This document shows positions 8,719-17,065 of a stretch of DNA of 64,000 nucleotides, one piece after another; the stretch's first letter is position 1; each line of letters opens with the position of its first letter. Source of the DNA: Hahella sp018986435 (GTDB lineage: Bacteria > Pseudomonadota > Gammaproteobacteria > Pseudomonadales > Oleiphilaceae); assembly GCF_050749805.1 (NCBI RefSeq), contig NZ_CP192738.1, positions 2,976,001 to 3,040,000 on the forward strand. Reading direction: 5' to 3'. A model generated the notes under the pieces. That model was not told the DNA's origin, did no database searches, and saw only the letters and a list, made by a program, of their open reading frames with translations. The position numbers and the translations under genes were made by a program.

Positions 8719-10501
8719 TCTGGAACAAACACTGGCGCCGCGCGCGCCCGCTCGCTCCAAACCCAACAAGCAACAGAAAATGCGTAGCGCGCTGGATCGT
8801 ATGCAGCAGCCACAACCCACTCCGCAGGCGCCCAGTACCCCGCCTGTGGGGCAGGGGCTCAGCGCCCGGGTATCCCGTTGGCCGGGGCGGGGACGTCACG
8901 CCGCGCGCAGCTTTTCCGCCATCAGCTATGACGTGCCCGGAAATTTCTGGGTCATGGCGCAGCCTTCCGGGATGACCTGTTGGGCGACGGTCTTCACCAT
9001 GCTGAAAAGCTGGCGTTCGCAACGACAGTTGACCATTGAGCAGGCGCTGGCGACGGTGGGCGAGCGCTGGGTGAATATATTCCGCGCCAATGGCGGTCTG
9101 GCTGGCGACGATAAACCCACTTTTATCTCCACCTCCGGTCTGGTGGCGGAGCCGCCGCAAAGCTATAGCCTGGAGGGCTGGGAAGGTCTGTTGCGCAACT
9201 ATGGACCGGTGTGGGTGACTACCGACGAAGCCCCGGGAGAGCCCTGGGCGATACACGCCCGCATCATTACCGGTATTCACGGCGACGGCACGCCGGAGAA
9301 CACCAAGTTCAAGATTGTCGATCCGGCGGGCGGCAGACGCTATGAAGAATCGATCGCCGTGTTCATTCCCAAGTACGAAGAGGAAGTGCGCCGCACAGGT
9401 TATATGCGCATTCAGGTCGTACACTGGCAGGCTGACGCGGTGAGCGAGCAGCGGGCGATGTCCTACGGTCGCAGTCTTCCAGCTCCGTCCCGCAGCTTCA
9501 GTGCGCCGGCGGCTTTTGGACACAGCCGCGCCTTTGACTATACCGACGCGCTGGCTGCGCACCGGCAGGCGATGGCGATGAACCAGTCTTTCGATGTGCG
9601 CTACAACGTGCAGCTGGTGCCGCAACAAACCGGTTTCTCATGCTGGGCGGCGGGTTTCGCTATGATCGTCGGCTGGCGCGAGCAAATGAGCATCGATCCT
9701 TCTGAAATCGCCAGAGCGGTAGGCTATTGGTCGCAGTATCAGAACGGCCTGCATCCCGAAGATCTGCGGGTGATGAACGTGTGGGGCTTCACCCCGGAAG
9801 CGCCGCAGTCCTATATGATCGAAGCCTTCGTCGACTTGCTGCGCAACTACGGACCGCTATGGATCGCCACAGCGGAGCCCGGCCCACATATTCGGGTGGT
9901 CACCGGCATCCATGGCGACGGTACGCCGGATGGCACCATTCTGCATATCAACGATCCCTGGGAGCAGGGCATGAGCAGCTTCCGTCCGTCCAATCGCGGT
10001 TCTCAATACACGGAAACCTATCGCCAGTTTGAGCAGAAACAGGCGACCCTGGCGGGCCAGGAGATGAGCTACAAAGCGCCCATCTACATCGCCCACTTGC
10101 CCAGTTTGCCAGACTGGATGCGCAACCCGGCGGCGCAGAGTTTCTCCGCCTATGTGGGCCACTCCATCGCCATGGAAGCGCCCAGCAATCCCGCCAATTA
10201 TCGGCTGCTCACCTCTGGGACCTGGAACAGCAATACCTCGCTGCGCGTGCAGGGCGGGCAGGGCATGTGGTTCAAAATCCGCAACGCCAACGTATTGGGA
10301 ACCACCATCACCATCACGGATCAGGCGGGGCAGACCAAACAATCCATCATCCTGCCAGCCTCCAGCGTCGAATTCGTCTTCGCCATCTTCGGCTCAGAAC
10401 CCATGGGCTGGCGCTTCGACATCTCCACCAACAGCGACGCCTTCATCGTCACCTGGGAACTCTGGAGCACCTGGGTTCCAGGCATGCCGCCGAATGGGTG
10501 A
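8699..10501 (+). CDS. Tandem papain-like cysteine peptidase (AvrRpt2/C70-like), 600 aa
   Basis: A soluble protein with two homologous papain-like domains. Domain 1 (about 75-245) has Gln88, Cys94 in MTCWAT, His186 before ITGIHGDGTP and Asp208 in IVDP. Domain 2 (about 298-468) has Gln309 or 310, Cys315 in FSCWAA, His397 before VTGIHGDGTP and Asp419 in INDP. Both have a full catalytic set. Residues 1-70 are a basic Pro/Gln-rich leader starting with LADLEQTLA, and residues 480-600 form a beta-sandwich-like domain ending WSTWVPG. The linkers repeat R-S-F-S type motifs (about 70, 265, 480). Start ATG 8699 overlaps the previous gene. Substrates unknown; a secreted effector or a processing enzyme of the cluster are the main options. 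Confidence 0.88.
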   Translation: MSNRLADLEQTLAPRAPARSKPNKQQKMRSALDRMQQPQPTPQAPSTPPVGQGLSARVSRWPGRGRHAARSFSAISYDVPGNFWVMAQPSGMTCWATVFTMLKSWRSQRQLTIEQALATVGERWVNIFRANGGLAGDDKPTFISTSGLVAEPPQSYSLEGWEGLLRNYGPVWVTTDEAPGEPWAIHARIITGIHGDGTPENTKFKIVDPAGGRRYEESIAVFIPKYEEEVRRTGYMRIQVVHWQADAVSEQRAMSYGRSLPAPSRSFSAPAAFGHSRAFDYTDALAAHRQAMAMNQSFDVRYNVQLVPQQTGFSCWAAGFAMIVGWREQMSIDPSEIARAVGYWSQYQNGLHPEDLRVMNVWGFTPEAPQSYMIEAFVDLLRNYGPLWIATAEPGPHIRVVTGIHGDGTPDGTILHINDPWEQGMSSFRPSNRGSQYTETYRQFEQKQATLAGQEMSYKAPIYIAHLPSLPDWMRNPAAQSFSAYVGHSIAMEAPSNPANYRLLTSGTWNSNTSLRVQGGQGMWFKIRNANVLGTTITITDQAGQTKQSIILPASSVEFVFAIFGSEPMGWRFDISTNSDAFIVTWELWSTWVPGMPPNG

Positions 10502-10508
10502 CTGTGTT

Positions 10509-10559
10509 CTATGCGCATAGCCTTTAGTGCGTGATTTTTAAGGCGGCGAATGCGCATAG
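10509..10559. repeat. Repeated palindromic 10-mer at the edge of the AT-rich island
   Basis: ATGCGCATAG occurs at 10511-10520, where it is part of the perfect 12-base palindrome CTATGCGCATAG (10509-10520), and again at 10550-10559. The pair lies between two convergent genes exactly where base composition changes from GC-rich to AT-rich. It could be a protein-binding site, part of a transcription terminator, or a footprint of insertion. I found no third copy at the other edge near 12.4-12.6 kb. Confidence 0.5.
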
Positions 10560-10564
10560 ATTTC

Positions 10565-12385
10565 TTATCTATTTTTTTGTCTCTTTGCAAGACTAAAGTG
10601 AAGCTTTCTATCGTCAAGAAATAAAGGCTTCAAAGATGATAAAGCATCATCTGCTTGCTTTTTAGTTGAGAATTCGACAAAGCAATATCCTTTGGTTTTA
10701 CCATTGTGCTGGGGTACCACCAGCTCATTAATCTCACCTAAAGTAATTAGCTTATCCATTATTTCTTTATATGTGGATGAATAGGGAATATTAGATACGT
10801 GAAGAGTGCAGGACTCATTTCTTACATCCTCCATTTCCACATTTGTTATAGGCCTTGTATTTACTATATTGTCTGGTATTGATATTGAATATCTTGGATA
10901 TTGTCTGAACGGTATTTTTTTCTTTCTGGATTTGTATTTTGCTGTGCTTCTCTCAACCTTGTTTTTAAGTATTCCCAATCTAAATAGACCATCAACAAGT
11001 GATCTATAATGTTCCGTGTCAACTATTCCAACTGCATCCCAAATGTCTTGGGCAGAAAATATTTTTTCGTCTTTTCCAAGTAGAATAATAGATTTTTGCT
11101 CTCTGTCTAAACTATGGTCGCTGAATTGGTCTAACCATAATAGATCTCTATCTGTATAAATGGGCTTGTGCGTTAATGTTATAGAGAAACCATCTGATGA
11201 GCTTTTTAGTTCGGGGGGAGCTAGCTCGTTTTTATTCATTAAGTCATATATTCTTCTCATGCCCTCGCCAAGCTCTCTCATATACCCTAGCTCACGCAAT
11301 ACGCGAGAAACGTATGTGTTCCTTGACTGGTGGGCTCCAGTTTGGTTTACGATATCCTCAATTTTAATGGAGGATAGTAATGCTCCGGGGTTCTTTATTT
11401 CCAAATGATCCCTGAATATATAAACTTCAGTCCCTCTTCCTTCATCAGAATAATCTCGATGTGCTATAGAGTTTAGGAGGGCTTCTTTACATGCAAGCTC
11501 TGGATATATTGATTTTTGTGTAAACTTGGCTGTAACATCAAAAGTTGTGTGAGTTAAATGCGGCCTTAGCTTCTCCCATGCTTGGTCAACTAACGTAAGA
11601 ATATTTCCTGTTATGAGCTCGTCATATACAACATTATAGTCTTCCCCAGTCTTCATGCTGCTTCCGTCAACTTTTAGAATTCTTACTTGAAGCCGAGGAT
11701 GCCATTTAGTAGGGTCTTTCGCAAAAAGAAGTAATGATGCTTTTCGTAGGCGTAGTTGCGATAGACCGTATTCTGCAAGCTCCAGGTATAGTAGGCACTT
11801 TTCAGCAGACATGCCTTTGATAATTTGATCGGATACTATTTTTACCAGATCTAAATCAAGATCGTCAGCTGAGACACCGTCAACAAACTGCCTGTCATAC
11901 TCTCTGGAAGTTTCCTCACTTCTATTAAATTGAATTGACTCTGCGGATACTGGAACAGATTCTAAGTCACTTCTTTGTAAGCATTTTCCATCTGATGTTA
12001 AGTGAACGTATCTTGTACTCTTGGGCACAGAGAAATAAAGTAAAACTTTTTCGTCAATATTTAGCCTATATTTCTTTACTCCCAACAAAGGAGTGCTTCG
12101 ATGAACTTTTTCTACAGTTGAATTTTCTAATAAGTACAGCTCATTATCTGAAAAGTCATTAAGTCCTGTGATTTCTCCATTATCCTCAACGCCAACAAGA
12201 AGTTCTCCTCCATCTGCATTGGCAAAGGCTACTAAAGTCTCTGAAATGTTGGCAGAGATTTCCTTTGGTTTTCTTTTTGATTTTTCTCCTGGTCTTCCTT
12301 CTACTCCACTTTTAAATTCTCTGAAATGACTTTCACCTAGCTCAATTGCGGTTTTTACTCTATCCCTTATTGCTATTCCACTCAT
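10565..12385 (-). CDS. AlbA_2 / HATPase_c_4-like protein fused to a C-terminal RNA recognition motif, 606 aa
   Basis: The N-terminus (about 1-140) is a Schlafen-type AlbA_2 domain: SHFREFKSG followed by FANADGGELLVGVEDNGEI. The middle (about 290-430) matches the HATPase_c_4 region of bacterial helicase-like regulators, with KEALLNSIAHRDYS and LRELGYMRELGEGM. The last 80 residues are a canonical RRM: RNP2 at 528-533 (LHVSNI) and RNP1 at 565-572 (KGYCFVEF). That combination suggests nucleic-acid sensing or control, perhaps defence against phage; the role is inference. A GGAGGGG ribosome site precedes ATG. The gene is much more AT-rich than its neighbours, lies alone on the minus strand and is likely acquired. 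AlbA_2 proteins are also often called transcriptional regulators or ATP-dependent helicases. Confidence 0.9.
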   Translation of the reverse strand: MSGIAIRDRVKTAIELGESHFREFKSGVEGRPGEKSKRKPKEISANISETLVAFANADGGELLVGVEDNGEITGLNDFSDNELYLLENSTVEKVHRSTPLLGVKKYRLNIDEKVLLYFSVPKSTRYVHLTSDGKCLQRSDLESVPVSAESIQFNRSEETSREYDRQFVDGVSADDLDLDLVKIVSDQIIKGMSAEKCLLYLELAEYGLSQLRLRKASLLLFAKDPTKWHPRLQVRILKVDGSSMKTGEDYNVVYDELITGNILTLVDQAWEKLRPHLTHTTFDVTAKFTQKSIYPELACKEALLNSIAHRDYSDEGRGTEVYIFRDHLEIKNPGALLSSIKIEDIVNQTGAHQSRNTYVSRVLRELGYMRELGEGMRRIYDLMNKNELAPPELKSSSDGFSITLTHKPIYTDRDLLWLDQFSDHSLDREQKSIILLGKDEKIFSAQDIWDAVGIVDTEHYRSLVDGLFRLGILKNKVERSTAKYKSRKKKIPFRQYPRYSISIPDNIVNTRPITNVEMEDVRNESCTLHVSNIPYSSTYKEIMDKLITLGEINELVVPQHNGKTKGYCFVEFSTKKQADDALSSLKPLFLDDRKLHFSLAKRQKNR

Positions 12386-12610
12386 ATAAATCCCCTCCTG
12401 GAACTTATGCTGATTAGGTATATTAAGTTAATGGCATATAATGACCTTGTACATGTATAAATGCTCTATGTGTTATTTTAGCAGTGCCGCAGATTTGTGC
12501 AAAAATAAAGCCGGATGTGCCGTCTCATAGCTTAACGTATAACTTGGAAATATATGGGTAATGTTGAGGCGTAACTAATATATCTCTAAGACTGTACTTT
12601 GTTGATGGAT
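12386..12610. other. AT-rich spacer, upstream region of the AlbA_2-RRM gene
   Basis: No gene seen. The stretch is AT-rich like the minus-strand gene it precedes and should hold that gene's promoter. Composition returns to GC-rich at about 12615, inside the coding remnant of the SRPBCC gene, so the right edge of the acquired segment probably lies between about 12590 and 12615. No clear inverted terminal repeats or target duplication were found. Confidence 0.5.
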
Positions 12611-12611
12611 C

Positions 12612-13037
12612 TCTTTCCACGTATTGCGTTCGACGCCGGAAAAAATCTATCGCGCTTTTCTTGATCCGGATGCGATGGCCAGGTGGCTGCCGCCGAATGG
12701 ATTTGTGGGTAAGGTGCACGCTATGGACGCCAAGGTAGGCGGTGGCTACAGGATGTCCTTCACCAATTTTTCCACTGGGCATAGCCACTCTTTTGGCGGC
12801 GTTTACCATGAGTTGGTTCCTGGGGAGCGTATTCGCTACACCGCGTCTTTTGATGACGCTAATTTGCCAGGCGAGATGCAGACTACGGTTACTTTGAGAC
12901 AGGTCGCCTGCGGTTGCGAGTTGCACATTGTTCAGGAAGGCATTCCTGACATGATTCCGGTAGACGCCTGTTACCTGGGCTGGCAAGAGTCTCTGGAGCA
13001 TCTGGCGAGGCTGGTGGAGCCCGAGATACCGGACTGA
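12612..13037 (+). pseudogene. SRPBCC (AHSA1-like) protein, start region lost
   Basis: The product reads as an SRPBCC/START-like ligand-binding protein: VLRSTPEKIYRAFLDPDAM, MARWLPPNGF, the middle MSFTNFSTGHSHSF and the end YLGWQESLEHLA are typical of this AHSA1 subgroup. Members usually begin about ten residues earlier with a short strand ending in H-R-V-L. Here the frame upstream of HVLRST runs into a TGA at about 12602 with no ATG, and the DNA becomes AT-rich. A TTG at 12624 could start a 137-residue product, but no good ribosome site precedes it. The 3' end is intact. I read it as a gene that lost its start and promoter when the neighbouring island inserted; a weakly expressed TTG-start gene is the alternative. 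Confidence 0.7.
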
Positions 13038-13145
13038 TCCTGATTCCCGTCGCCGGGGGCTCCTTTCCAACGAAATTGTCCGATATAGTGATTTCCAATT
13101 CGCGCGGGCTAGGTCGCGTCCGCAAAACTCTTTCAAGGAAACGCT

Positions 13146-13700
13146 ATGTCGGAAAAGATGAAAATGCTGGCGGGTCAGCTCTATGACCCGACCGATCCTG
13201 AACTGGTGGAAATGCGCCTGAGCGCGCGCTTGTTGACGGAACAGTTGAATGCCGCCAGTGCGGTAGAGCCGGATGCGCGCAGGCGTCTGGTCAAAGAGCT
13301 GTTTGGGAGCACTGGGCAGAACATTTTCATCGAATCTTCTTTCAACTGTGACTATGGCCGTCATATCCATGTGGGCGAAAACTTTTACGCCAACTTCGGT
13401 TGCGTGATTCTGGATGTGGCGGAGGTGCGCATCGGCGATAACTGCCTGATTGCGCCACAGGTCGGCATCTACACCGCCACCCATCCTATTGATCCCGTAG
13501 AGCGCAACAGCGGCAAGGAATACGCCTTGCCCGTCACCATCGGCCACAACTGCTGGATTGGCGGACACGCTACGATTAACCCGGGCGTCACTTTGGGGGA
13601 TAACGTGGTCATCGCCTCCGGCGCGGTGGTGACCAAAAGCTTCGGGAATAATGTGGTGATCGCGGGAAATCCGGCTAGAGTGATAAGAGAAATACCGTAG
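13146..13700 (+). CDS. Maltose/galactoside O-acetyltransferase family protein
   Basis: A 184-aa left-handed beta-helix acyltransferase of the Maa/LacA/NodL group, which transfers acetyl from acetyl-CoA to sugar hydroxyls. The N-terminal helical Mac domain (KMLAGQLYDPTDPEL) is followed by hexapeptide repeats, the catalytic-His region ATHPIDP, and the closing GNPARVIREI. Length and architecture are standard. The ATG follows CAAGGAAACGCT, a fair ribosome site. The gene stands alone with 100 bases upstream and 76 bases downstream to the next plus-strand gene. The exact sugar acceptor cannot be read from sequence, so no symbol is given. Confidence 0.9.
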   Translation: MSEKMKMLAGQLYDPTDPELVEMRLSARLLTEQLNAASAVEPDARRRLVKELFGSTGQNIFIESSFNCDYGRHIHVGENFYANFGCVILDVAEVRIGDNCLIAPQVGIYTATHPIDPVERNSGKEYALPVTIGHNCWIGGHATINPGVTLGDNVVIASGAVVTKSFGNNVVIAGNPARVIREIP

Positions 13701-13776
13701 GTTCGAGGCGCTACCTCGTCCCAATACAGTAAGAACAACATGCGCGCACAGGCGCTGGCGCCGGAGGGGGAATATT

Positions 13777-14277
13777 ATGCTGGAATTGAATCGGGAACGA
13801 TGGGCGCAGTTATCGCATGCATTCGGTGAAGCGGGGGATATCCCGGACATGCTGCGGGAGCTGGCGAAAATGCCGCCGTCGGATACCTTTGAATCGGAAC
13901 CCTATTTCTCGCTTTGGAATGCGCTGTGTCACCAGGGGGACGTTTATACTGCATCCTATGCGGCGGTTCCTCATATCGTGGATATCCTGAGCCGGAATCC
14001 CCAGGAGGCGCCGATAGACTTCTTTCTGTTGCCCGTATCAATAGAAATCACCCGGCTTCATGGCCATGGACCTGATTTGTCGGCGGAACTGGAGGAGGGC
14101 TATCACAAAGCCATCGCCATGTTGCCGGGTCTCGCCGCCAAGGCGAAACCGAAAGATGAAGTCGGCGTGAGAGTATTGGCCGCTGTCATGGCTGTGGTAC
14201 ATGGTGAGGCGGCTATGGCGGAAGCGATTATGGAATTAAGTCCGGAAGTGATTGAAGACTTTATGGAAGAGATATAA
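13777..14277 (+). CDS. Unrecognised 166-aa helical protein, possibly immunity-like
   Basis: Function unknown. The protein is helical and soluble, and the segment LCHQGDVYTASYAAVPHIVDIL is typical of a HEAT-like family that turns up as isolated immunity-type genes in many bacteria; that link is from memory of the motif style. The start ATG follows GAGGGGGAATATT, a good ribosome site. It ends at a strong hairpin terminator shared with the convergent gene at 14441. There is no toxin gene beside it. Confidence 0.7.
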   Translation: MLELNRERWAQLSHAFGEAGDIPDMLRELAKMPPSDTFESEPYFSLWNALCHQGDVYTASYAAVPHIVDILSRNPQEAPIDFFLLPVSIEITRLHGHGPDLSAELEEGYHKAIAMLPGLAAKAKPKDEVGVRVLAAVMAVVHGEAAMAEAIMELSPEVIEDFMEEI

Positions 14278-14373
14278 CGGACTCTTATTGATGGCGAGTT
14301 TTTTAAATATATATTTCTACTTGCCAAAATTAAGACATTGTTGAGATAAATCGGCGCTTAGGCTTGAATACCG

Positions 14374-14411
14374 AAAAAGCAGAGACGAATATTATCGACT
14401 CTGCTTTTTTT
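14374..14411. terminator. Bidirectional rho-independent terminator
   Basis: AAAAAGCAGAG pairs with CTCTGCTTTTTT around a 14-base loop, leaving T runs on both strands. It sits between the convergent genes ending at 14277 (plus) and 14441 (minus), so it should serve both. Confidence 0.85.
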
Positions 14412-14440
14412 ATTTTATAGATCCAGTCTGGATCTAATCA

Positions 14441-15025
14441 TTAATCCAACCAGTAAACGTCTTGTACTGTGATTAAAGTGCCTGCTTGAGAGTTCATGGA
14501 GCCTTCGCGCAGATACACTTTCTCACCCACGATTTCCACCCACAAACCGTCCAGCTTCATCGCGTCCTGTTGGTTGATGCTGAAGTTCAGCAGGTAGTTG
14601 CCGCCCTCTGGCGTACGCAGGCTGATATCAGCGAAACGAATGTCTTTAGCAGGCTTGGTGACCACCAGCTTGCCGCTCAACGTAACGATGTTTGGCGTTA
14701 CGTCAGTTACGCAAGCGCCGCTTTCTTCAGAGTAAACGCTGCCTTCCTCGCAAGAACAGTGGCTGGGAGCGCCCCAGGCGCCCAGGTCACGGGTGCAGAC
14801 CTGAGGATAACGGCCTTGTCTGCCAAGGTCGTTGTAAGCCGTTTGAGTCAGACAGGTGCCGGTGACTTCGCTGTACACTTCGTCTTCAGGGCACTGGCAG
14901 ATACTGGCGTTGCCCCAGACGTTGATATCCATGGTGCAGATCAACGCATCGGTTTTACCTTCCGCAAAAGCGGGCAGAGTGAAAATACAAAGACATGAAA
15001 GCAGAGCCAGTTTAATTAATCTCAT
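14441..15025 (-). CDS. Secreted Cys-rich repeat protein, 194 aa
   Basis: Not recognised. A signal peptide with a hydrophobic core and AFA-E cleavage site covers about residues 1-22. Two similar Cys-rich units follow, about residues 28-60 and 75-108; each has a W-G pair, a C-x-C motif (CQC or CSC), a V-Y-S-E block and a final Cys, which suggests small disulphide-bonded knots. The last 80 residues form a beta domain with LSGKLVVTKPAKDIRFADI. AGAGGT precedes the start. The product is periplasmic or extracellular; the repeats may bind a surface ligand. Confidence 0.82.
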   Translation of the reverse strand: MRLIKLALLSCLCIFTLPAFAEGKTDALICTMDINVWGNASICQCPEDEVYSEVTGTCLTQTAYNDLGRQGRYPQVCTRDLGAWGAPSHCSCEEGSVYSEESGACVTDVTPNIVTLSGKLVVTKPAKDIRFADISLRTPEGGNYLLNFSINQQDAMKLDGLWVEIVGEKVYLREGSMNSQAGTLITVQDVYWLD

Positions 15026-15326
15026 TGTTACCTCTAACCTGTAATTTTAATTTCCATATATTGAAATAATTTGGCAATAAATGAGCAGAATATAGTCTGA
15101 TCAGAACAGGACTTAGAATATATAAAACCCATTGACTGCAACGGCGCGCATTGTAGGAAGGGAAAGTAACTCCGCCTATCGTATTTTCTACGAGTCGCCG
15201 AAAATAAATGACGAAAAACTAAAAATATGGGGCTATATAAAAGGTGAATTGATGTGAATCAATTATGAAAAATGATATGTGGTAATTATGTAAATATATC
15301 GGTTTTAACGTATTGTATATGGATTT
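15026..15326. other. AT-rich intergenic region
   Basis: No gene seen. It is AT-rich, as expected for the promoter region of the secreted Cys-rich protein read to the left. No clear riboswitch or repeat was found. Together with 15327-15395 it separates two minus-strand genes. Confidence 0.5.
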
Positions 15327-15364
15327 TTGAATATTGATTGGCGTAAGTGCGACAAAGAAGACGC

Positions 15365-15383
15365 GGCGCTCTGTGCGAGCGCC
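15365..15383 (-). terminator. Possible terminator of the lipoprotein gene at 15396
   Basis: GGCGCT and AGCGCC pair across a 7-base loop just beyond the stop of the minus-strand lipoprotein gene. On the minus strand it is followed by a moderately T-rich stretch (TCTTCTTTGT), so termination may be imperfect. Confidence 0.4.
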
Positions 15384-15395
15384 GAAAAGGAGTCG

Positions 15396-16859
15396 TTATT
15401 GTCCTGCTACGCCAATAACGGATTTGCCATTGCACCGGGCGCCGTCGGCGCCGCAGATCAAGTTCGTGTTGCCCTGTTCATAAACCATTCCGAACAGAAT
15501 CTGATTATTACCAATGGGAGAAGCCGCGGGGATATGGGCGGACTGGTCGGTGCGGAATTCGGTGAATCTCAGCTTTTTCGCCTCATTTGTAACCTGCAGC
15601 AACAGGCCGGCGGTAACGCCGTCAGCGGCGCCTGTCGCGCCTGCAAACAGGAACTTACCGATGTCCAGCGCCTGGAAGTCGATAGCTACCTCGTTCTGCT
15701 TATGGTCGATCAAGTTGTAATTACGCAGACTTCCATCTGGTGAAAACTCCGCCAAAAAGAAGTCTCTCTCAACGCCGCCGCCCGGTTTTTGCACGGCGGC
15801 GTCGCCGCCAACCCAAATTTCGCCATTTTGCACGACAACTCCGCCCAGTGATTCGTCAAACTGTTTATCCAGTAGCAGTGTGTCCAGATATTGGCCTTGA
15901 GTGGTCAATAAGGTGACGGCGATGTCTTCATCATTATCGCCTTCATTGTGGTTGCTTTGTTGCAGCATACGGCCAAAGTGCTGGTCATAGACGGGTATGA
16001 AGGCGTCTTTGGTCTCAAAGGCGACGGCGATGCGATCATCTCCTTCCGAGACCGCTATTCTGGCGTGCAGCGGTCTGACTCTTCTCCACATCGCGAAATG
16101 GGTGGGCATAACCTGATGATCCCAGGATTGGGATAAGTTCAGGTTCATGGCGTAAACCTTGATCCCGTATGTATAGGCCAGAAGATAAACGGAGTTAGCC
16201 TCCACGTTGAGGGAAAGTAATGCGTTATTGGGAAGTGTGGGGTTGTTTGCGTAGTACAAATCCGTGATGGGAAACGAGGTGATCGTACCGTCATCATTAA
16301 CGTCGTACTCAATCAGATCCGCTGCATCCGGCGCGTCGACCAGTCGGGTCTGCGCCAAGATGTCGCCCTGCATGGAGAACTTGCTGAGCACTACATAGTT
16401 GCGTTCGGGATTGGCCGGCAGCTCGGGACCGACAGGTTGCAGTCCCACCGTTATCAAGTTCCCAAGAGGGGTAAAAGCGATGTCTTTGAAGGCGGTCAGC
16501 CCATCTTGCTCTTTGCTGAACAGTAAGTCTCCTTGCGGGGCCAGGCATTCCAGCTTACTTTTCCATGTGTTGTCAGCGGCGCTTTGGGCATAGGTGTAGC
16601 AGACGGAACCGTCAGGTCCGTGCGCGACCTTCGTAATCTGATTTTTGAAGTCAGAAGAAATAGTGCGGTAGTTCGCACGGCCGGACCACATGGCGCTGTC
16701 AGGAAACTGACCTGTCGCCGGACCGGGGTCGACCACTTCAGCGGGATCTGGTGTATTTGTCTGACCCGAAGCTCCGCCTGAGCTTCCAGAGCCTCCGCCG
16801 CACGCGGTGAGCGAAAGCAGAGAGAGTAGGGAGGCGAAAGTAACGATGCCTTTTGTCAC
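15396..16859 (-). CDS. Lipoprotein of unknown function, 487 aa
   Basis: Not recognised. A lipobox (LTAC, Cys20) follows a hydrophobic signal segment, and a Gly/Ser linker (GGGSGSSGG) comes next, so it is an anchored envelope lipoprotein. The mature part looks like a repetitive beta-propeller or WD-like fold: repeated short strands with GDL, G-G and D-A turns, such as LTTQGQYLDTLLLDKQF and VQNGEIWVGGDAAVQ. Similar proteins with these repeats are often annotated as SBBP or beta-propeller lipoproteins. The gene is flanked by intergenic DNA on both sides. Confidence 0.8.
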   Translation of the reverse strand: MTKGIVTFASLLSLLSLTACGGGSGSSGGASGQTNTPDPAEVVDPGPATGQFPDSAMWSGRANYRTISSDFKNQITKVAHGPDGSVCYTYAQSAADNTWKSKLECLAPQGDLLFSKEQDGLTAFKDIAFTPLGNLITVGLQPVGPELPANPERNYVVLSKFSMQGDILAQTRLVDAPDAADLIEYDVNDDGTITSFPITDLYYANNPTLPNNALLSLNVEANSVYLLAYTYGIKVYAMNLNLSQSWDHQVMPTHFAMWRRVRPLHARIAVSEGDDRIAVAFETKDAFIPVYDQHFGRMLQQSNHNEGDNDEDIAVTLLTTQGQYLDTLLLDKQFDESLGGVVVQNGEIWVGGDAAVQKPGGGVERDFFLAEFSPDGSLRNYNLIDHKQNEVAIDFQALDIGKFLFAGATGAADGVTAGLLLQVTNEAKKLRFTEFRTDQSAHIPAASPIGNNQILFGMVYEQGNTNLICGADGARCNGKSVIGVAGQ

Positions 16860-16940
16860 AGAAGTACTCCTTGTATTAAGCGGCGGCGATACAGGAAGTG
16901 AATGGTTCTGTAGGCGCCAACCGCGATGGGAAGGCGCATC

Positions 16941-16960
16941 AATCTACCGTCTAGTAGATT
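16941..16960. promoter_or_regulatory. Inverted repeat upstream of the lipoprotein gene
   Basis: AATCTAC and GTAGATT form a perfect 7-base inverted repeat around a 6-base spacer, about 80 bases before the start of the minus-strand lipoprotein gene. The layout suits a dimeric regulator site, but no regulator is encoded beside it. Confidence 0.35.
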
Positions 16961-17065
16961 GAATAACAAGAAGAATGTTAAATAAATGACCTGTGGTCAC
17001 TATGTGCGCAAGAGCTGTCGTTTCAGGCAAATAGAAGGAAGCTGTTTGTCTGTCAGGTTAATAAG

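Noticed and set aside
12525..12600. Possible integron attC-like site at the right edge of the AT-rich island
   Set aside because: Short AAC and GTT elements occur, but they do not fit the attC core consensus or fold.
12525..13850. 441-codon minus-strand frame across the SRPBCC and acetyltransferase genes
   Set aside because: Both overlapped plus-strand genes match known families; the frame is their shadow.
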